37,873 nucleotides of DNA from JAZFYD01 sp036443405 (GTDB lineage Bacteria > Planctomycetota > PLA2), in assembly GCA_036443405.1 (NCBI GenBank), contig JAZFYD010000166.1, positions 1 to 37,873 on the forward strand, written 5' to 3'. Under the pieces are notes generated by a model that did no database searches, had not been told where the DNA came from, and saw only the letters and a list, made by a program, of their open reading frames with translations. Shown here one piece after another: positions 22,282 through 32,228 of the stretch; position 1 is the first letter of the stretch; each line of letters begins with the position of its first letter. Made by a program: the position numbers and the translations under genes.

Positions 22282-25206
22282 ATGGCTGAGATCGATCTGG
22301 GCGAACGCTTTCCGGACATGCAGCCGGTTTCCAGCCCGCCCGGGCTGGGGCGGCTCAATGGGTTCGGATTCGGGATGTACGGCAAGCGCGATAGGGACGA
22401 CGAAACGGGCACGTACATCTCGACGCTCTGTTTCAGCGCGCTTTGGATTCCGCTGATCGCGCTGCGTTCCTATCGCGTTGCGGATGCGGAAGGGGGTGGG
22501 TGGTATTTCGTCGGAAGCGTTCCGCTCGGCCAGACGGCGAAGCTCTGCAACCTGCTCGTGTTGTTCGCCTCGCTCATTTTCGGCGGACGGGCGTGGTGGA
22601 ACTCCCACCAGGCGGACCCCGAAGTGCGCGCCGCGAACGCGATGGATGACGCCGCGGAACTCCTCGAGGAAAACCGGATCGGCGAAGCGGCGAAGATCTA
22701 TCGGAAGGTGGGCGTGAGCGGGACTCTCCAGGCCTTGCCGGCGCGCCTTGCGGTCGTGGAACTGGTCCGGAAACGCATCGCGGGAGCACCCATCGACGAG
22801 GCGGCGACGGTCGTGACGGAAGCCGTCGCATTGCAGAAGCGTTACACGTCGGGCGTCTTGAAGGGGATCCGCGGTGACGTTGTGGCGGTTGCCGAGACAG
22901 TCGCCGCGTCCAATCCGGCAAACGCGCTGCGCTTGCTTGATCTCGTGAGCAACGTCGGGGAGCCGACGGAGCCGGAGCAGGCGCTGCGACGCAGGCTCCT
23001 GGAACAACTGGTCGAGAGCGAGCCCCGTCGTCTGGAATACCGGGCGGCGCTCGCGTTGTTCTGCGAGCAGGCAGACGAGCTGGATCGCTGCCGCGAACTT
23101 CTGGAGCCATTCCGTGACAAGTTGGGTGACTCCGAAGGTGCGCGCATCCTCGGCCAACTCGACGCACGGGACGGCAAACTCGACGCGGCGCTAGCGCTGC
23201 TCGCGCCGTACGTCACACCTCGCCTCGAGCGCCTCCGCAGGGCGCAACTTGAGTATGCCGACGTGTGGGAAGCCAAGTCGAGGGCGGCGCTGCGGAAGCT
23301 TCAAGCTGGCGACGGCCCACGTTCGTTCTACACGGCACACGAACTCGCGGACGAAGAAGAGCAGGGCCGCTTGGTTGACGAGCAGATTGCGAAAGAGCTC
23401 GAAGACGATTGGGTTTTGGAGGAGAACCTCGAGGAGTTCCGCGCGGCGAGCGCAGTGGTTCCGGCCGCTCTCGATCTTGGAATCGTGCACCTGCGGCGAG
23501 GCCAGCAGATGGTCCTCGATCAGCGCAAGGAGGCGCTGCTGGAGGCGGAGAAGGTCTTCCTCGCAACGCGTGCCGTCAGCGGGCATACGAATGAATACCG
23601 CCTCTTCCTCGGGCAGGTCTACTACTGGCTCGGGCGTGAGCAGGAGGGCAAAGCCCTCTTCGATGAGCTGCTGGAAGCGAACACGCGTTCCTCGGAGATC
23701 ATGATGCAGGTGTGTTCCGTGCTGCGCGAGCTCGGCGCCTTCCACGAAGCGTGCGCGTTGGCGGAGGAGGCGTATGCAAACGAAAAGTCCCCGATCGCTC
23801 GTCAGAGCATCGCGTTCCTGCGTGGCTTGACGGGAGCGGATGCGGATGACCAGATCGCCTGGCTGAAGAAATCGGATGTGGACAACCCCGTGGTGCAGGC
23901 GGTCCTTTATTCGGCGCTGGGAGAAAAAGCTCAGGAGAAGGGCGATCGCGCGGAGGCCATGCGCCAGTTTCGTGCAGCCATCGCCGCGTACGCGGCGCTG
24001 CCCGAAAACGCCGCCAATCACCACAATGCCGCTCTCGCGTGCACGCGTCTCGTTGGAATCGAGTTCGACGCGGCCATTCTCGACCAGGCGGTGGACCTGT
24101 TCGAGAAGTCCCTCAAGATGCAGCCCAGTTCGTCGCTGTCCATGCAGGCGCTCGCGACCGCGTGTTGGACGCGCGCCATGGCGCAGATCATCGGTGACCG
24201 GATTGACTTTCGCGCGGCCCGCGTTGGCCCCTCCGACTCGCTCCTTGGGTTCCTCTACAAGACCAGGGAAGGTCGCGACCAACTGCTTGCGCGTGTGCAC
24301 GCCCATCGCGACGTTCGTCGCGCGCTGGATCTCGTCGGCCAGGCCCGCGTCGTGGCGCCACGAAACGTGGGCTTGATTGCGTATTCGGCGGCATACGACA
24401 CGCGGCTCCGGAATGTCGACGGACTCCGTCGGACTCTCGCAGCCCTGAAGCGAACCCCGCCGGACACGGGACAGCATCTGGAAGTCGCGCTCAAGTCGTA
24501 CACGCAAGAAGGGGCCGCGAGAAGCCGGGTGCTGGCGAATTTGGCGATCACGTTCCGCCGCCAGGCGCTCAGCGAACTAAGCAGCGACGTTTCCGCGGAA
24601 ACGCGGGCCGTCGCGTTGGTGTGGCTCGCGGCCGCGCTCGGCGCCGGTCAGATGGTTGGGATCGAAGCCGATCCCGCGGAAGTCACGCGGCTCTCGGAGG
24701 AGGCGCATCAGTTGGTGCCCAGTGTCACGACGGAAAACGGCTTGGTGCAGGCCGACCTGTACGCGGCGCACATTTCGCTCCTGCGGTCGGAGCCGGCGTA
24801 TCGCGCGTCGGCCGAACGATTGAACGGCGCCCTGTTCTTCAGGTTACAACTCGCCGTGGCGCTAGTGCGTCCCGGCCCGGCGCGGGAGGCCGCGTTGAAG
24901 TTGCCGGATCTGAGCCGCGCCGCCGAACGGATCATCGCGCAAACCAAAGCCTGGCCCTCGGGCACAGACGGTGAAGAGTGGGCTGTCGTGCAAGCTCTCC
25001 ATCCTGACGAGGCGCGGGTGATGCGTGGGAACTACTCGGAGCGAAACGCTCTCACCGCTGAGATCAACGGACGCCTCTATCCGTTTGAACCGAGCCGCGC
25101 GGCGGAGCTTTACCTTCACTACATGATGAAAGGCGACACGAAGGCCGCGATGGACGCCATCAAGGCATGCGCGAAGGCCGGGACTCCCGCGCCGTTCTTG
25201 GATTAG
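22282..25206 (+). CDS. Large membrane TPR protein, planctomycete type
   Basis: The start is ATG 22282 (MAEIDLGERF) behind an AGAGGG site. The frame also opens upstream at 22231. The 974-residue product begins with a conserved N-terminal module, GRLNGFGFGMYGKRDRDDET, then YISTLCFSALWIPLIALRSY and GGGWYFVGSVPLG. This is familiar in planctomycete-like TPR proteins and is probably a membrane hairpin; a second membrane stretch lies at LCNLLVLFASLIFGG. The remaining 850 residues are helical, with many TPR-like units (EYRLFLGQVYYWLGREQEGK, AVLYSALGEKAQEKGDRAEA). Substrate and partner are unknown. The gene stands divergent from frdA and 67 bases before the kinase-AAA-TPR gene. Confidence 0.8.
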   Translation: MAEIDLGERFPDMQPVSSPPGLGRLNGFGFGMYGKRDRDDETGTYISTLCFSALWIPLIALRSYRVADAEGGGWYFVGSVPLGQTAKLCNLLVLFASLIFGGRAWWNSHQADPEVRAANAMDDAAELLEENRIGEAAKIYRKVGVSGTLQALPARLAVVELVRKRIAGAPIDEAATVVTEAVALQKRYTSGVLKGIRGDVVAVAETVAASNPANALRLLDLVSNVGEPTEPEQALRRRLLEQLVESEPRRLEYRAALALFCEQADELDRCRELLEPFRDKLGDSEGARILGQLDARDGKLDAALALLAPYVTPRLERLRRAQLEYADVWEAKSRAALRKLQAGDGPRSFYTAHELADEEEQGRLVDEQIAKELEDDWVLEENLEEFRAASAVVPAALDLGIVHLRRGQQMVLDQRKEALLEAEKVFLATRAVSGHTNEYRLFLGQVYYWLGREQEGKALFDELLEANTRSSEIMMQVCSVLRELGAFHEACALAEEAYANEKSPIARQSIAFLRGLTGADADDQIAWLKKSDVDNPVVQAVLYSALGEKAQEKGDRAEAMRQFRAAIAAYAALPENAANHHNAALACTRLVGIEFDAAILDQAVDLFEKSLKMQPSSSLSMQALATACWTRAMAQIIGDRIDFRAARVGPSDSLLGFLYKTREGRDQLLARVHAHRDVRRALDLVGQARVVAPRNVGLIAYSAAYDTRLRNVDGLRRTLAALKRTPPDTGQHLEVALKSYTQEGAARSRVLANLAITFRRQALSELSSDVSAETRAVALVWLAAALGAGQMVGIEADPAEVTRLSEEAHQLVPSVTTENGLVQADLYAAHISLLRSEPAYRASAERLNGALFFRLQLAVALVRPGPAREAALKLPDLSRAAERIIAQTKAWPSGTDGEEWAVVQALHPDEARVMRGNYSERNALTAEINGRLYPFEPSRAAELYLHYMMKGDTKAAMDAIKACAKAGTPAPFLD

Positions 25207-25237
25207 GCCGCGCAACACAGCGAAGCGTGGCTGCAAC

Positions 25238-25256
25238 CCGTCTCGGGATGAGACGG
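25238..25256 (+). other. Hairpin between TPR and kinase-AAA-TPR genes
   Basis: Arms CCGTCTC (25238-25244) and GAGACGG (25250-25256) pair perfectly around a 5-nt loop, with no T-run. It may be a weak attenuator or leader structure, since it lies 18 bases before the next start. Confidence 0.3.
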
Positions 25257-25273
25257 CGGACGCATCGCAAGAA

Positions 25274-28200
25274 ATGGCCCAAGTCCGGCCGCTTCGCGCG
25301 GCCGGGTCGATGCCTGCGGGCTCACTCTACTCACCCCGGAATTCCGATGAGTCCTCGGTGGTTATCGGAGAGAAACTCGGGGTCTATCGCCTCGTCGCCG
25401 AACTCGGGTCGGGGGCGATGGGGACGGTCTATCGTGCGGAGGACGAAGCCGGCGCGGTCTTCGCGCTCAAGGTCGTTCACGCGCATCTCCTGAGCACGCC
25501 CGAATTCCGCGAGCGATCCCTGCGCGAGGCGCGCATCGGGCAACAGATCCGGCATGAAAACGTCGTCGCTACCTACGGCATCGAGACGGAGGAGACAGAC
25601 GGCGAAGAGACGCTCTACCTTTCGATGGAGTACGTCGAGGGGGACACGCTGCGGGCGCTGCTTCTCGACATGGATCGTGTTCCCGAGGATTTGTGCCGGC
25701 ACATCGCGTTCGAGATCGTGAAGGCGCTCGAGGCCATTCACGACAAGGACGTGGTGCACCGCGACCTGAAACCCGAAAACGTCCTCATCACCAAAGACCA
25801 CGTCGTCAAGGTGATGGACCTCGGGGTGGCGCGGCGGACGGAGGAGACGCTCGCGCTGTCAAAGACCGGCGCGTTCGTGGGATCGATTCCGTACGGCGCG
25901 CCGGAGCAGTTTTTGGCGAGCGAACCGGATCCGCGCTCGGACCTCTACGCGCTCGGCGTCATGCTCTACGAGCTGTCAACGGGGAAGCATCCGTTTCCCG
26001 GGACCGACGCAGGCATGGTGATCCAAAGCCACTTGAACGTCGAGCCGCGCCCGGTCGCCGAGATCAACCCGCAACTCACCCCGTTTTTCGAAGAGCTCGT
26101 CAAGGTGCTGCTCGCGAAGTCGCCGGACGATCGTTTCGCTTCCGCGGCGGCCGTCGCCGACGTGCTCGAGCGCGCCGAGACGTCCGAGTGGTGGATCGAA
26201 CGGGTGCGCTCGATGCGTGCCGCCGCGCAAAAACCGTTGCGGCGTGTTCGCGTGCCGCGCGAGACCGGGATCTACGGCCGCGACGAGCCGATCGCCCGGC
26301 TGCGTGCGTCGTTCGACAGGGCGTGCGACGGAGACGGGCGCGTAGTTATCGTGGAGGGCGAAGCGGGCATCGGAAAGACACGTCTTGTCGACGAGTTCGT
26401 GGCGCAACTGCGCGAGTCCAACGTCGACTTCAATTTCTTGTTCGGAAGCTATCCGCCCGGCGGAGCCGCGACGGCGGCCGGCGCGTTTTCGACGGCGTAT
26501 CTCGAGGAGTTCGGCGCCGGCGGCCTCGAGGAGTCGCTCGAAGAGTATCTCGCGGTGACGCCGAGCCTCGTTCCCGCGTTCGCGGCGCTCCTTCGCGGCG
26601 AGCCCACGCCCAAGGGCGAAGAGCCGCTCAACAAGGACTCGTTGCACGCGGTGTTCGTGCATGCGACGCGCGCGCTCGCTGCGGAACGGCCGACGATCGT
26701 GCTGATCGACGACTTGCACTTCGCGCCGAACGGTGGCCGCGGCCTGTTCGCCGCCCTCGCGCTCGCTCTGCCCGGCCACCGCATCATGCTCGTGGGAGCG
26801 AGCCGCCCCGGGCTTCCCGAAGACTGGGTGGCCAACGTGGAACATCTGCCGCACGGGTCCCGCCTCCAGGTTCCGCGCCTGGGCCCCAAGGATCTCGCCG
26901 CGCTCCTCATGGACGCATTCGGATCCCAACGGCTCGCGGAAGAGCTGGCGTACCAGATCGGCATCAAGTCCGACGGCAACCCGTTCTTCGCGTTCGAGAT
27001 CATCCGCGGGCTCCGCGAGGGGCAGTTCATCACGCAAAAGCCCGACGGCACGTGGGTCCGCACGCAGGTCATCGAACAGATTCAGATCCCGTCGTCCGTG
27101 CTCGACCTCGTTCAGGCGCGCATGGCCGACCTTGGCGAGGACGAGCGCAGCCTGCTCGAGGTCGCGTCGTGCTGCGGTTACGAATTCGACCCGCGGCTCG
27201 TCGGCGAGGTGCTGGAGATGGCACGCATCCCGGCGTTGCAGAAACTCGGACGCATCGAGAAATCGCACCGGCTGATCCGCTCGGTCGGCGCGCGGTATCT
27301 CTTCGACCATCATCAGGTGCAGGAGGCGCTGTACGAAGGGCTCGCCGCGCCGCTGCGCGAGGCGTACCACGCCGCGCTCGCGGACGCGATCGAGTCGCGC
27401 GACTACCTCGATCGCTCGGAGGGCGTCACCGCCGTGATGCTCTGCCGCCATCTCTTCCTCGGTGGACGGGGTGCGAGCGCGGGCGCTTATCTCGACGTCG
27501 CGCTCAGCCATCTCGAGAAGGGTTATCTCCACGAGGCGTTTGTCGAGTTGATCGATCAGGCGTTGTCGACGACCGGGCTGTTGACCGGCCACGCAAGGGT
27601 CGAGATCCTGTTGCGCGCGCGCGCGATGCTCGATCTCCTCGGTCTGAACGTGCGCGAGCGTGCCGTGTTGGACGAAGCGATGGCCCTGACGGCCGACGGT
27701 TGCGCCGAACCCGACGTGGGACTGCGTGCACGTGTGCTCCACAAGATGGGGGAGCACCTGTACCGCGCCTCCGAGTACGAGCCCGCGGACGGGCGTTTCC
27801 GCGAAGCGCTCGACCTGGCCGAGAGCGTCGGCGACCGTGGCTTGGCCGGGCAGGTCATCGGTGCGCTCGGCGCCATCGCGTTCGACCAGGCCCGCTTCGA
27901 GGATGCGCGCGATCTGTTCGCTTCTTACCGCGACATCTCCATCGAGACCGGAGACCGAATGGGCGAGTCAGCCGCGTGCGGCAACCTGGGCATCGCGCTG
28001 AAGAACCTCGGCCAGGTCGAGGACGCGCGCCTTTGCGGGGAGCGCCAGCTCGCGATCTCGAAAGAGATCGGGAACGGCCGCGGCGAAGCGATCGCGACCG
28101 GAAACGTGGGACTCATTTACTCCCTGCTCGGTCAGAAGGACCAAGCGCGCGCCCACTTCGAGAGTTGCCTCGAACTCTCGCGCCGCATCGGTTTTCGACG

Positions 28201-29119
28201 CGGCGAGGCGAGCGCGACGGGCAATCTGGGCACCGTCTATCAGGACGCCGGCGAGTTCGAGAAGGCGTGCGAATGCCACCGCAGCCACCGTGAGCTTTCG
28301 CGAGAAACCGGAGACCGGCGGAGCGAGGCGATCTCCGCAGGCAACCTCGGCCTCGGCCTCGCATCGCTGGGTCGCTACGCCGACGCGGTCTCCGAACTCG
28401 AGTCGTTCCGCGATCTCTCCCGCGCGATCGGAAACCGGCGCGGCGAGGGGATGGCGCTCGAGACGCTGGGTGGGGTCCTGAGGGAGCTGGGCGATTTGGA
28501 TGCCGCGCGATCGGACATCGACGCGGCTCTCGAACTCGCGCGCGAAAACGGTGCCCGTGTCCCGGAGAGCTGCGCGCTTCGTACGTTGGGGCTCGTCGCG
28601 GAGGACGCCGGGGACGTCGCGGAATCGGTGCGCCTTTTCCGCGAGGCTCTGGCCCTTCAGCGCGAGATCGACTACCGCACGGGTGAAGTCCCGACGCTTG
28701 TGTTGTTGGCCCGCGCGGAAGCGAAGGCGGGCGAGCCCGACGCCTCCAAGGCGCATCTGGATGAGGCGCTGACCCTCGCACGCGAAGTGATGATGCCGGG
28801 CACGATCGTGCTGGCCGCCGCGCATGCGGCGATGGCCGCCCCCGAGACCGTCGACGTCGCGCTCGTGGCACTGACCGACCACGCGGACCGATCCGCGTGC
28901 GGCGAGCGCATGGAGGCTCGCTTCTGTCTCTTCCAAGCCACGAACGACGCCACCCATCTCGCCGCGGCGCACAAACTCCTAAGCGATCTTCGAAACCACG
29001 CCCCCGAGAAGTACCGCGAGACGATGATCGAAAACGTCCCGCTGCACCGCGCGATCAAGGCCGCGTGGGAGAGGCAGCGCGGGCAGTTCGGCTCGGCTGA
29101 GACCCGGATCCTGAGTTAG
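25274..29119 (+). CDS. Ser/Thr kinase fused to an AAA ATPase and TPR array
   Basis: The 1281-residue product has three parts. The kinase (about 37-300) has GSGAMGTVYRA, Lys66 (ALKVV), HRDLKPEN (His162, Asp164), DLG in place of DFG at 182 and GSIPYGAPEQ. The ATPase (about 330-700) has Walker A GEAGIGKT at about 362-369 and the Walker B-like TIVLIDDLHF around 475-485, as in the AAA_16 group. A TPR array from about residue 790 has repeats such as GDRRSEAISAGNLGLGLASL (TPR_12 type). No membrane segment is visible, so it should be cytoplasmic, unlike the other two kinases. This layout is known from bacterial signalling ATPases that are regulated by nucleotide binding. ATG 25274 is assumed; ATG 25310 is an alternative. 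Confidence 0.9.
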   Translation: MAQVRPLRAAGSMPAGSLYSPRNSDESSVVIGEKLGVYRLVAELGSGAMGTVYRAEDEAGAVFALKVVHAHLLSTPEFRERSLREARIGQQIRHENVVATYGIETEETDGEETLYLSMEYVEGDTLRALLLDMDRVPEDLCRHIAFEIVKALEAIHDKDVVHRDLKPENVLITKDHVVKVMDLGVARRTEETLALSKTGAFVGSIPYGAPEQFLASEPDPRSDLYALGVMLYELSTGKHPFPGTDAGMVIQSHLNVEPRPVAEINPQLTPFFEELVKVLLAKSPDDRFASAAAVADVLERAETSEWWIERVRSMRAAAQKPLRRVRVPRETGIYGRDEPIARLRASFDRACDGDGRVVIVEGEAGIGKTRLVDEFVAQLRESNVDFNFLFGSYPPGGAATAAGAFSTAYLEEFGAGGLEESLEEYLAVTPSLVPAFAALLRGEPTPKGEEPLNKDSLHAVFVHATRALAAERPTIVLIDDLHFAPNGGRGLFAALALALPGHRIMLVGASRPGLPEDWVANVEHLPHGSRLQVPRLGPKDLAALLMDAFGSQRLAEELAYQIGIKSDGNPFFAFEIIRGLREGQFITQKPDGTWVRTQVIEQIQIPSSVLDLVQARMADLGEDERSLLEVASCCGYEFDPRLVGEVLEMARIPALQKLGRIEKSHRLIRSVGARYLFDHHQVQEALYEGLAAPLREAYHAALADAIESRDYLDRSEGVTAVMLCRHLFLGGRGASAGAYLDVALSHLEKGYLHEAFVELIDQALSTTGLLTGHARVEILLRARAMLDLLGLNVRERAVLDEAMALTADGCAEPDVGLRARVLHKMGEHLYRASEYEPADGRFREALDLAESVGDRGLAGQVIGALGAIAFDQARFEDARDLFASYRDISIETGDRMGESAACGNLGIALKNLGQVEDARLCGERQLAISKEIGNGRGEAIATGNVGLIYSLLGQKDQARAHFESCLELSRRIGFRRGEASATGNLGTVYQDAGEFEKACECHRSHRELSRETGDRRSEAISAGNLGLGLASLGRYADAVSELESFRDLSRAIGNRRGEGMALETLGGVLRELGDLDAARSDIDAALELARENGARVPESCALRTLGLVAEDAGDVAESVRLFREALALQREIDYRTGEVPTLVLLARAEAKAGEPDASKAHLDEALTLAREVMMPGTIVLAAAHAAMAAPETVDVALVALTDHADRSACGERMEARFCLFQATNDATHLAAAHKLLSDLRNHAPEKYRETMIENVPLHRAIKAAWERQRGQFGSAETRILS

Positions 29120-29142
29120 TGACTTCGTCGAGCGAGAGTTGA

Positions 29143-29173
29143 GGCCCCGAGTGCGGCCGCGCGAACTCGGGCC
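29143..29173 (+). terminator. Terminator-like hairpin after the kinase-AAA-TPR gene
   Basis: GGCCCCGAGT (29143-29152) pairs with ACTCGGGCC (29165-29173) with one bulged C and a 12-nt GC-rich loop, beginning 24 bases after the stop at 29119. There is no T-run, so Rho or another mechanism may be needed. Confidence 0.4.
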
Positions 29174-29272
29174 GCAGCGAATCACGCCGGGCTCGGTTTG
29201 GCTAGTGCCCAGGCGTGATCGCCAAGTTGAGTCGATTCGAGCGTGGCCGGGGATGTAGATTGTGGATTCCAC

Positions 29273-32018
29273 ATGAGTCGTCCCACACCCCAGGAACTGC
29301 TGCAACACGCCGGGTTCCTGCACGCGCTCGCCCAACGGTTGGTGCGCGACAGCCAACTGGCCGAGGACATCGTTCAGCGAACCTACATCGCGGCGCTTCA
29401 GAAACCGCCGCGGCAGACGGGTTCGTTGCGCGCTTGGCTCGGCACGGTGGTGCGCAATCTGTCCATGAAGGAGCTGCGATCCGAAGGGCGGCGCCGGCGT
29501 CACGAACGTTCGGCGGCGCGCCCGGAGTCGCTTCCCTCCGTCGAGGACATGGCCGCGCGCATCGAGGCGCAAAAGAGCCTCGTGGAAGCGGTGGACCGGC
29601 TCGACGAACCGTACCGGACGTCGGTCGTGCTTCGTTTCTTTTACGACTTGAAGCCGGCGGAGATTGCACGGCGCCAAGGGATCCCTGTCGAAACCGTGCG
29701 CACGCGGCTTCAACGCGCGCTCGCCCAACTGCGCAAACACCTCGACGGCGCCTATGACGGCGACCGGAGTCGCTGGTGCCTTGCGCTGGCCCCGCTCGCT
29801 CTGCCGCCCAAGGCCGGCTGGGCGGCGCTCGTCACTGGAGCCCTGCTCATGAAAACCCGACTCACGATCGTTGTCGCGCTCGCACTCTTGCTGGGCGCGA
29901 CGTTGTTTATCTGGCACGGAGACGGCGCGGAGCAAAGCGACACACGTTCTCCGCGAAGGCTCGCCGAGACGCCGGAGCTGCCGGCGACGGCCGCAACAAA
30001 CGATGCACCGCAACCGGAAGCCGAACCCGACCTGACTCCGCCCGTACCCAAGAGTGGATTGCGCGGCCGTGTCGTTGCAGACGGCATGCCCGTTGCGAAC
30101 GCCCTCGTTTCACTGAAGCGGGGCCCGGACTTCCACAAACAAGCGACGACGGACTCCTATGGGCATTTCGCGTTCGGCATCAACGACGGCACGGTGCAGC
30201 TCACGGCTTCGCACCCGCAGTACGCACCGACCCAACGGACCGCGACGGCTCCGGGCTCGGTTCTAATCGAACTGCCGCCGGCGAACTGGATCGATGTCGA
30301 GGTGCTCGGTCCGGATGGCCGCGCCGTCGCGGGCGCGGACGTGGTGGTCATGAAGGCCGGCGACAAGGATGGGTTGCACGGCCACAACGCGGACTTCGAG
30401 AAGCTGTTCTCGGAACGGACAAAAAAGCACGACCTGAGTGTGCTCGCCGAGCTCGACATGCTCACGATGATGGAGATCTCCGAGAGCCCCGCCATCCTGC
30501 GGCTTCCCGTCGTCAAGACCGACGGGGCAGGCCGTGTGCGGCTGACCGGGCTGCCGGCCGGCACGGTCGACTTTGTCGTGCTCGCCGCCGGCTTGCCCGC
30601 GACGAGCCGAAAGGGCCATCGCGTCGACGGAAACGTTGTGCGGATCAAGTTGAGCGCCGGCGCCGGTCTCGAGGTATTTGCGCCGGTCCCGGCCGGCCAC
30701 ATGTGCGAGGTTCTCAAGCCGGGGCCGATGGGCATGCCCGTCGCGGCCAAGGAGTTCGACGCCGCTGGGCGCGCGGCCTTTGCGGGCCTTCCCGCGGGAC
30801 GCTTCCTCGTGGCGGTTTCGGCTCAAGGCACGTCGTACTTGCTCGCGAGCACATCCGGAGAGCCGGCGGAAGACGAAGGAGGTGTTGCACGGCACCATCG
30901 ACCTCAGGCCGGGCGAGAACGCGCGACTGGACCTTCGGCCGCAGCTCACCGGCGCGATGATCGAAGGCGCGGTGACCGGCGCGCCGGCGGACACGCGCAT
31001 CGTGCTCGCCAAGCGCGGCATGTTCGGCGAGGACGTCGGACAGGTGAAACTCGGCGCCAACCTTCGGTTCAAGTTCGAGCGCGTCGAGCCGGGCGCCTAC
31101 GTGCTTGCGGCCGTGCCGCCGAGTGGGCGGCCGTTCCAGGTCGATGTCGATGTCAAAGCGGGCGAACGGATCGTCACGGTCGATCTTCGCGTGCCGCGGA
31201 ACGTGTTGTTTGGAGAAGTGCGGGACGCGGACGGCAAAGCCGTGGCCGGTGCGTTGGTCGAGGTCGAGCCCCAAGGCATCGGTGATCCGCGCACCATCCG
31301 CAACCTGCCCGACCTCTACAACAAGATCTGGGCGGGCGGCACGACTGACGGGAAGGGGGGCTACCGCATCGATTCCGTGCGCAGCGGCAAGCTCAAGCTG
31401 CTCTGCACTAAAGGCACGCAGCTGCTCGTGCGCCGCCTCGCGTTGCATGACGGCGAGGAAGCCCGGGTGGATTTCCGTTTCAGTGACGATGCGCTTCGGA
31501 CGCTGACCGTGCGATGCGTGGATGCCGCCGGCGATCGAATCGACTCGCGCTTCGTACTCCTCGGCGCGAACGGCGGCTTCGCGGAGTGGAGCGCGCTCGG
31601 CGGGGACGACGAGGAGCAGCCGCGCCCGCGCCGCGAGCACGTTTACCGCGTGAGCCCGGGGCGCTACCGGATCGCATTGTCGGCCGACGGGTACGCACCG
31701 ATCCGCGCGATGGCCATCGAGTTGCGGCAGGATCGTGAAGTCGTCGTGAAACTCGTCCCCGGCGTGAACCTGACGCTCACGGCGCCCGACGCACCGGGCC
31801 AGGCCGTCGAGGTCCGCGACGCCGAGGGGTTCCGTGTCGGCATCGGCGTCACTCCGCTTGAGGTGCTGTTCGGCCACGGGAAGTTGCGAACCGACGCTGC
31901 CGGCGCGATCACGATCCCGCGCGTCGCGCCGGGGACCTACTCGGTCCGCGTCGGCGGCCGCGATTTCGGCACCGTTGTGGTTGCCAACGTATCGCTGTCC
32001 CGGACGCTTCGGAAGTAG
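29273..32018 (+). CDS. ECF sigma factor fused to TM segment and carboxypeptidase-regulatory-like repeats; frameshifted
   Basis: From ATG 29273 (MSRPTPQELLQ) the first part is an ECF sigma factor: LVRDSQLAEDIVQRTYIAAL, SLRAWLGTVVRNLSMKE (region 2) and LKPAEIARRQGIPVETVRTR (region 4), about residues 1-170. A membrane segment follows (MKTRLTIVVALALLLGATLF, from about residue 193), then carboxypeptidase regulatory-like beta domains (SGLRGRVVADGMPVANALVS). Around 30870-30885 the frame slips by +1. The downstream frame (KEVLHGTIDLRPGENARLDL ... TLRK) continues the same kind of domain to TAA-like stop TAG at 32016-32018. Without a shift the first frame ends at 31285 in nonsense. The full protein would be about 914 residues. 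Sigma-TM-carboxypeptidase-like fusions are known in planctomycetes. The break may be an assembly error, a real mutation or, least likely, programmed slippage. Confidence 0.75.
30860..30888 (+). other. +1 frame break site, GAAGGAGGT core
   Basis: The reading frame that encodes STSGEPAEDE ends its sensible part here, and the next frame resumes with KEVLHGTIDL. The DNA is GAAGACGAAGGAGGTGTTG, a purine-rich stretch where a single base is easily lost or gained in sequencing. It also contains a perfect Shine-Dalgarno-like AAGGAGGT, but no zero-frame stop codon follows at once, unlike the prfB frameshift site. Confidence 0.6.
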
Positions 32019-32228
32019 GGGGCGAGCAGGAAAGGACCTCCGTTCCGTCCGAGCCGTCGCGAGCCCGGCGTCGTCCAAGTGAATCCGATCTGGAAATGCT
32101 TCCCGATTCCGGCGATCCGTTCTGCAACCAAATCGTTGCGAATGCATCTGAACCGGTGTGTTCGGTTGGTGTCGGGATGAGCGGCCCGGAGACGCTCGAC
32201 CCATTTTTCAGAAACGGAGAGGAAGAGA

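Noticed and set aside
25976..27757. 593-codon minus-strand frame
   Set aside because: It is the shadow of the kinase-AAA-TPR gene; the plus strand has intact domains.
30860..30888. prfB-like programmed +1 frameshift
   Set aside because: There is an SD-like sequence but no zero-frame stop or slippery codon pair; an indel is simpler.
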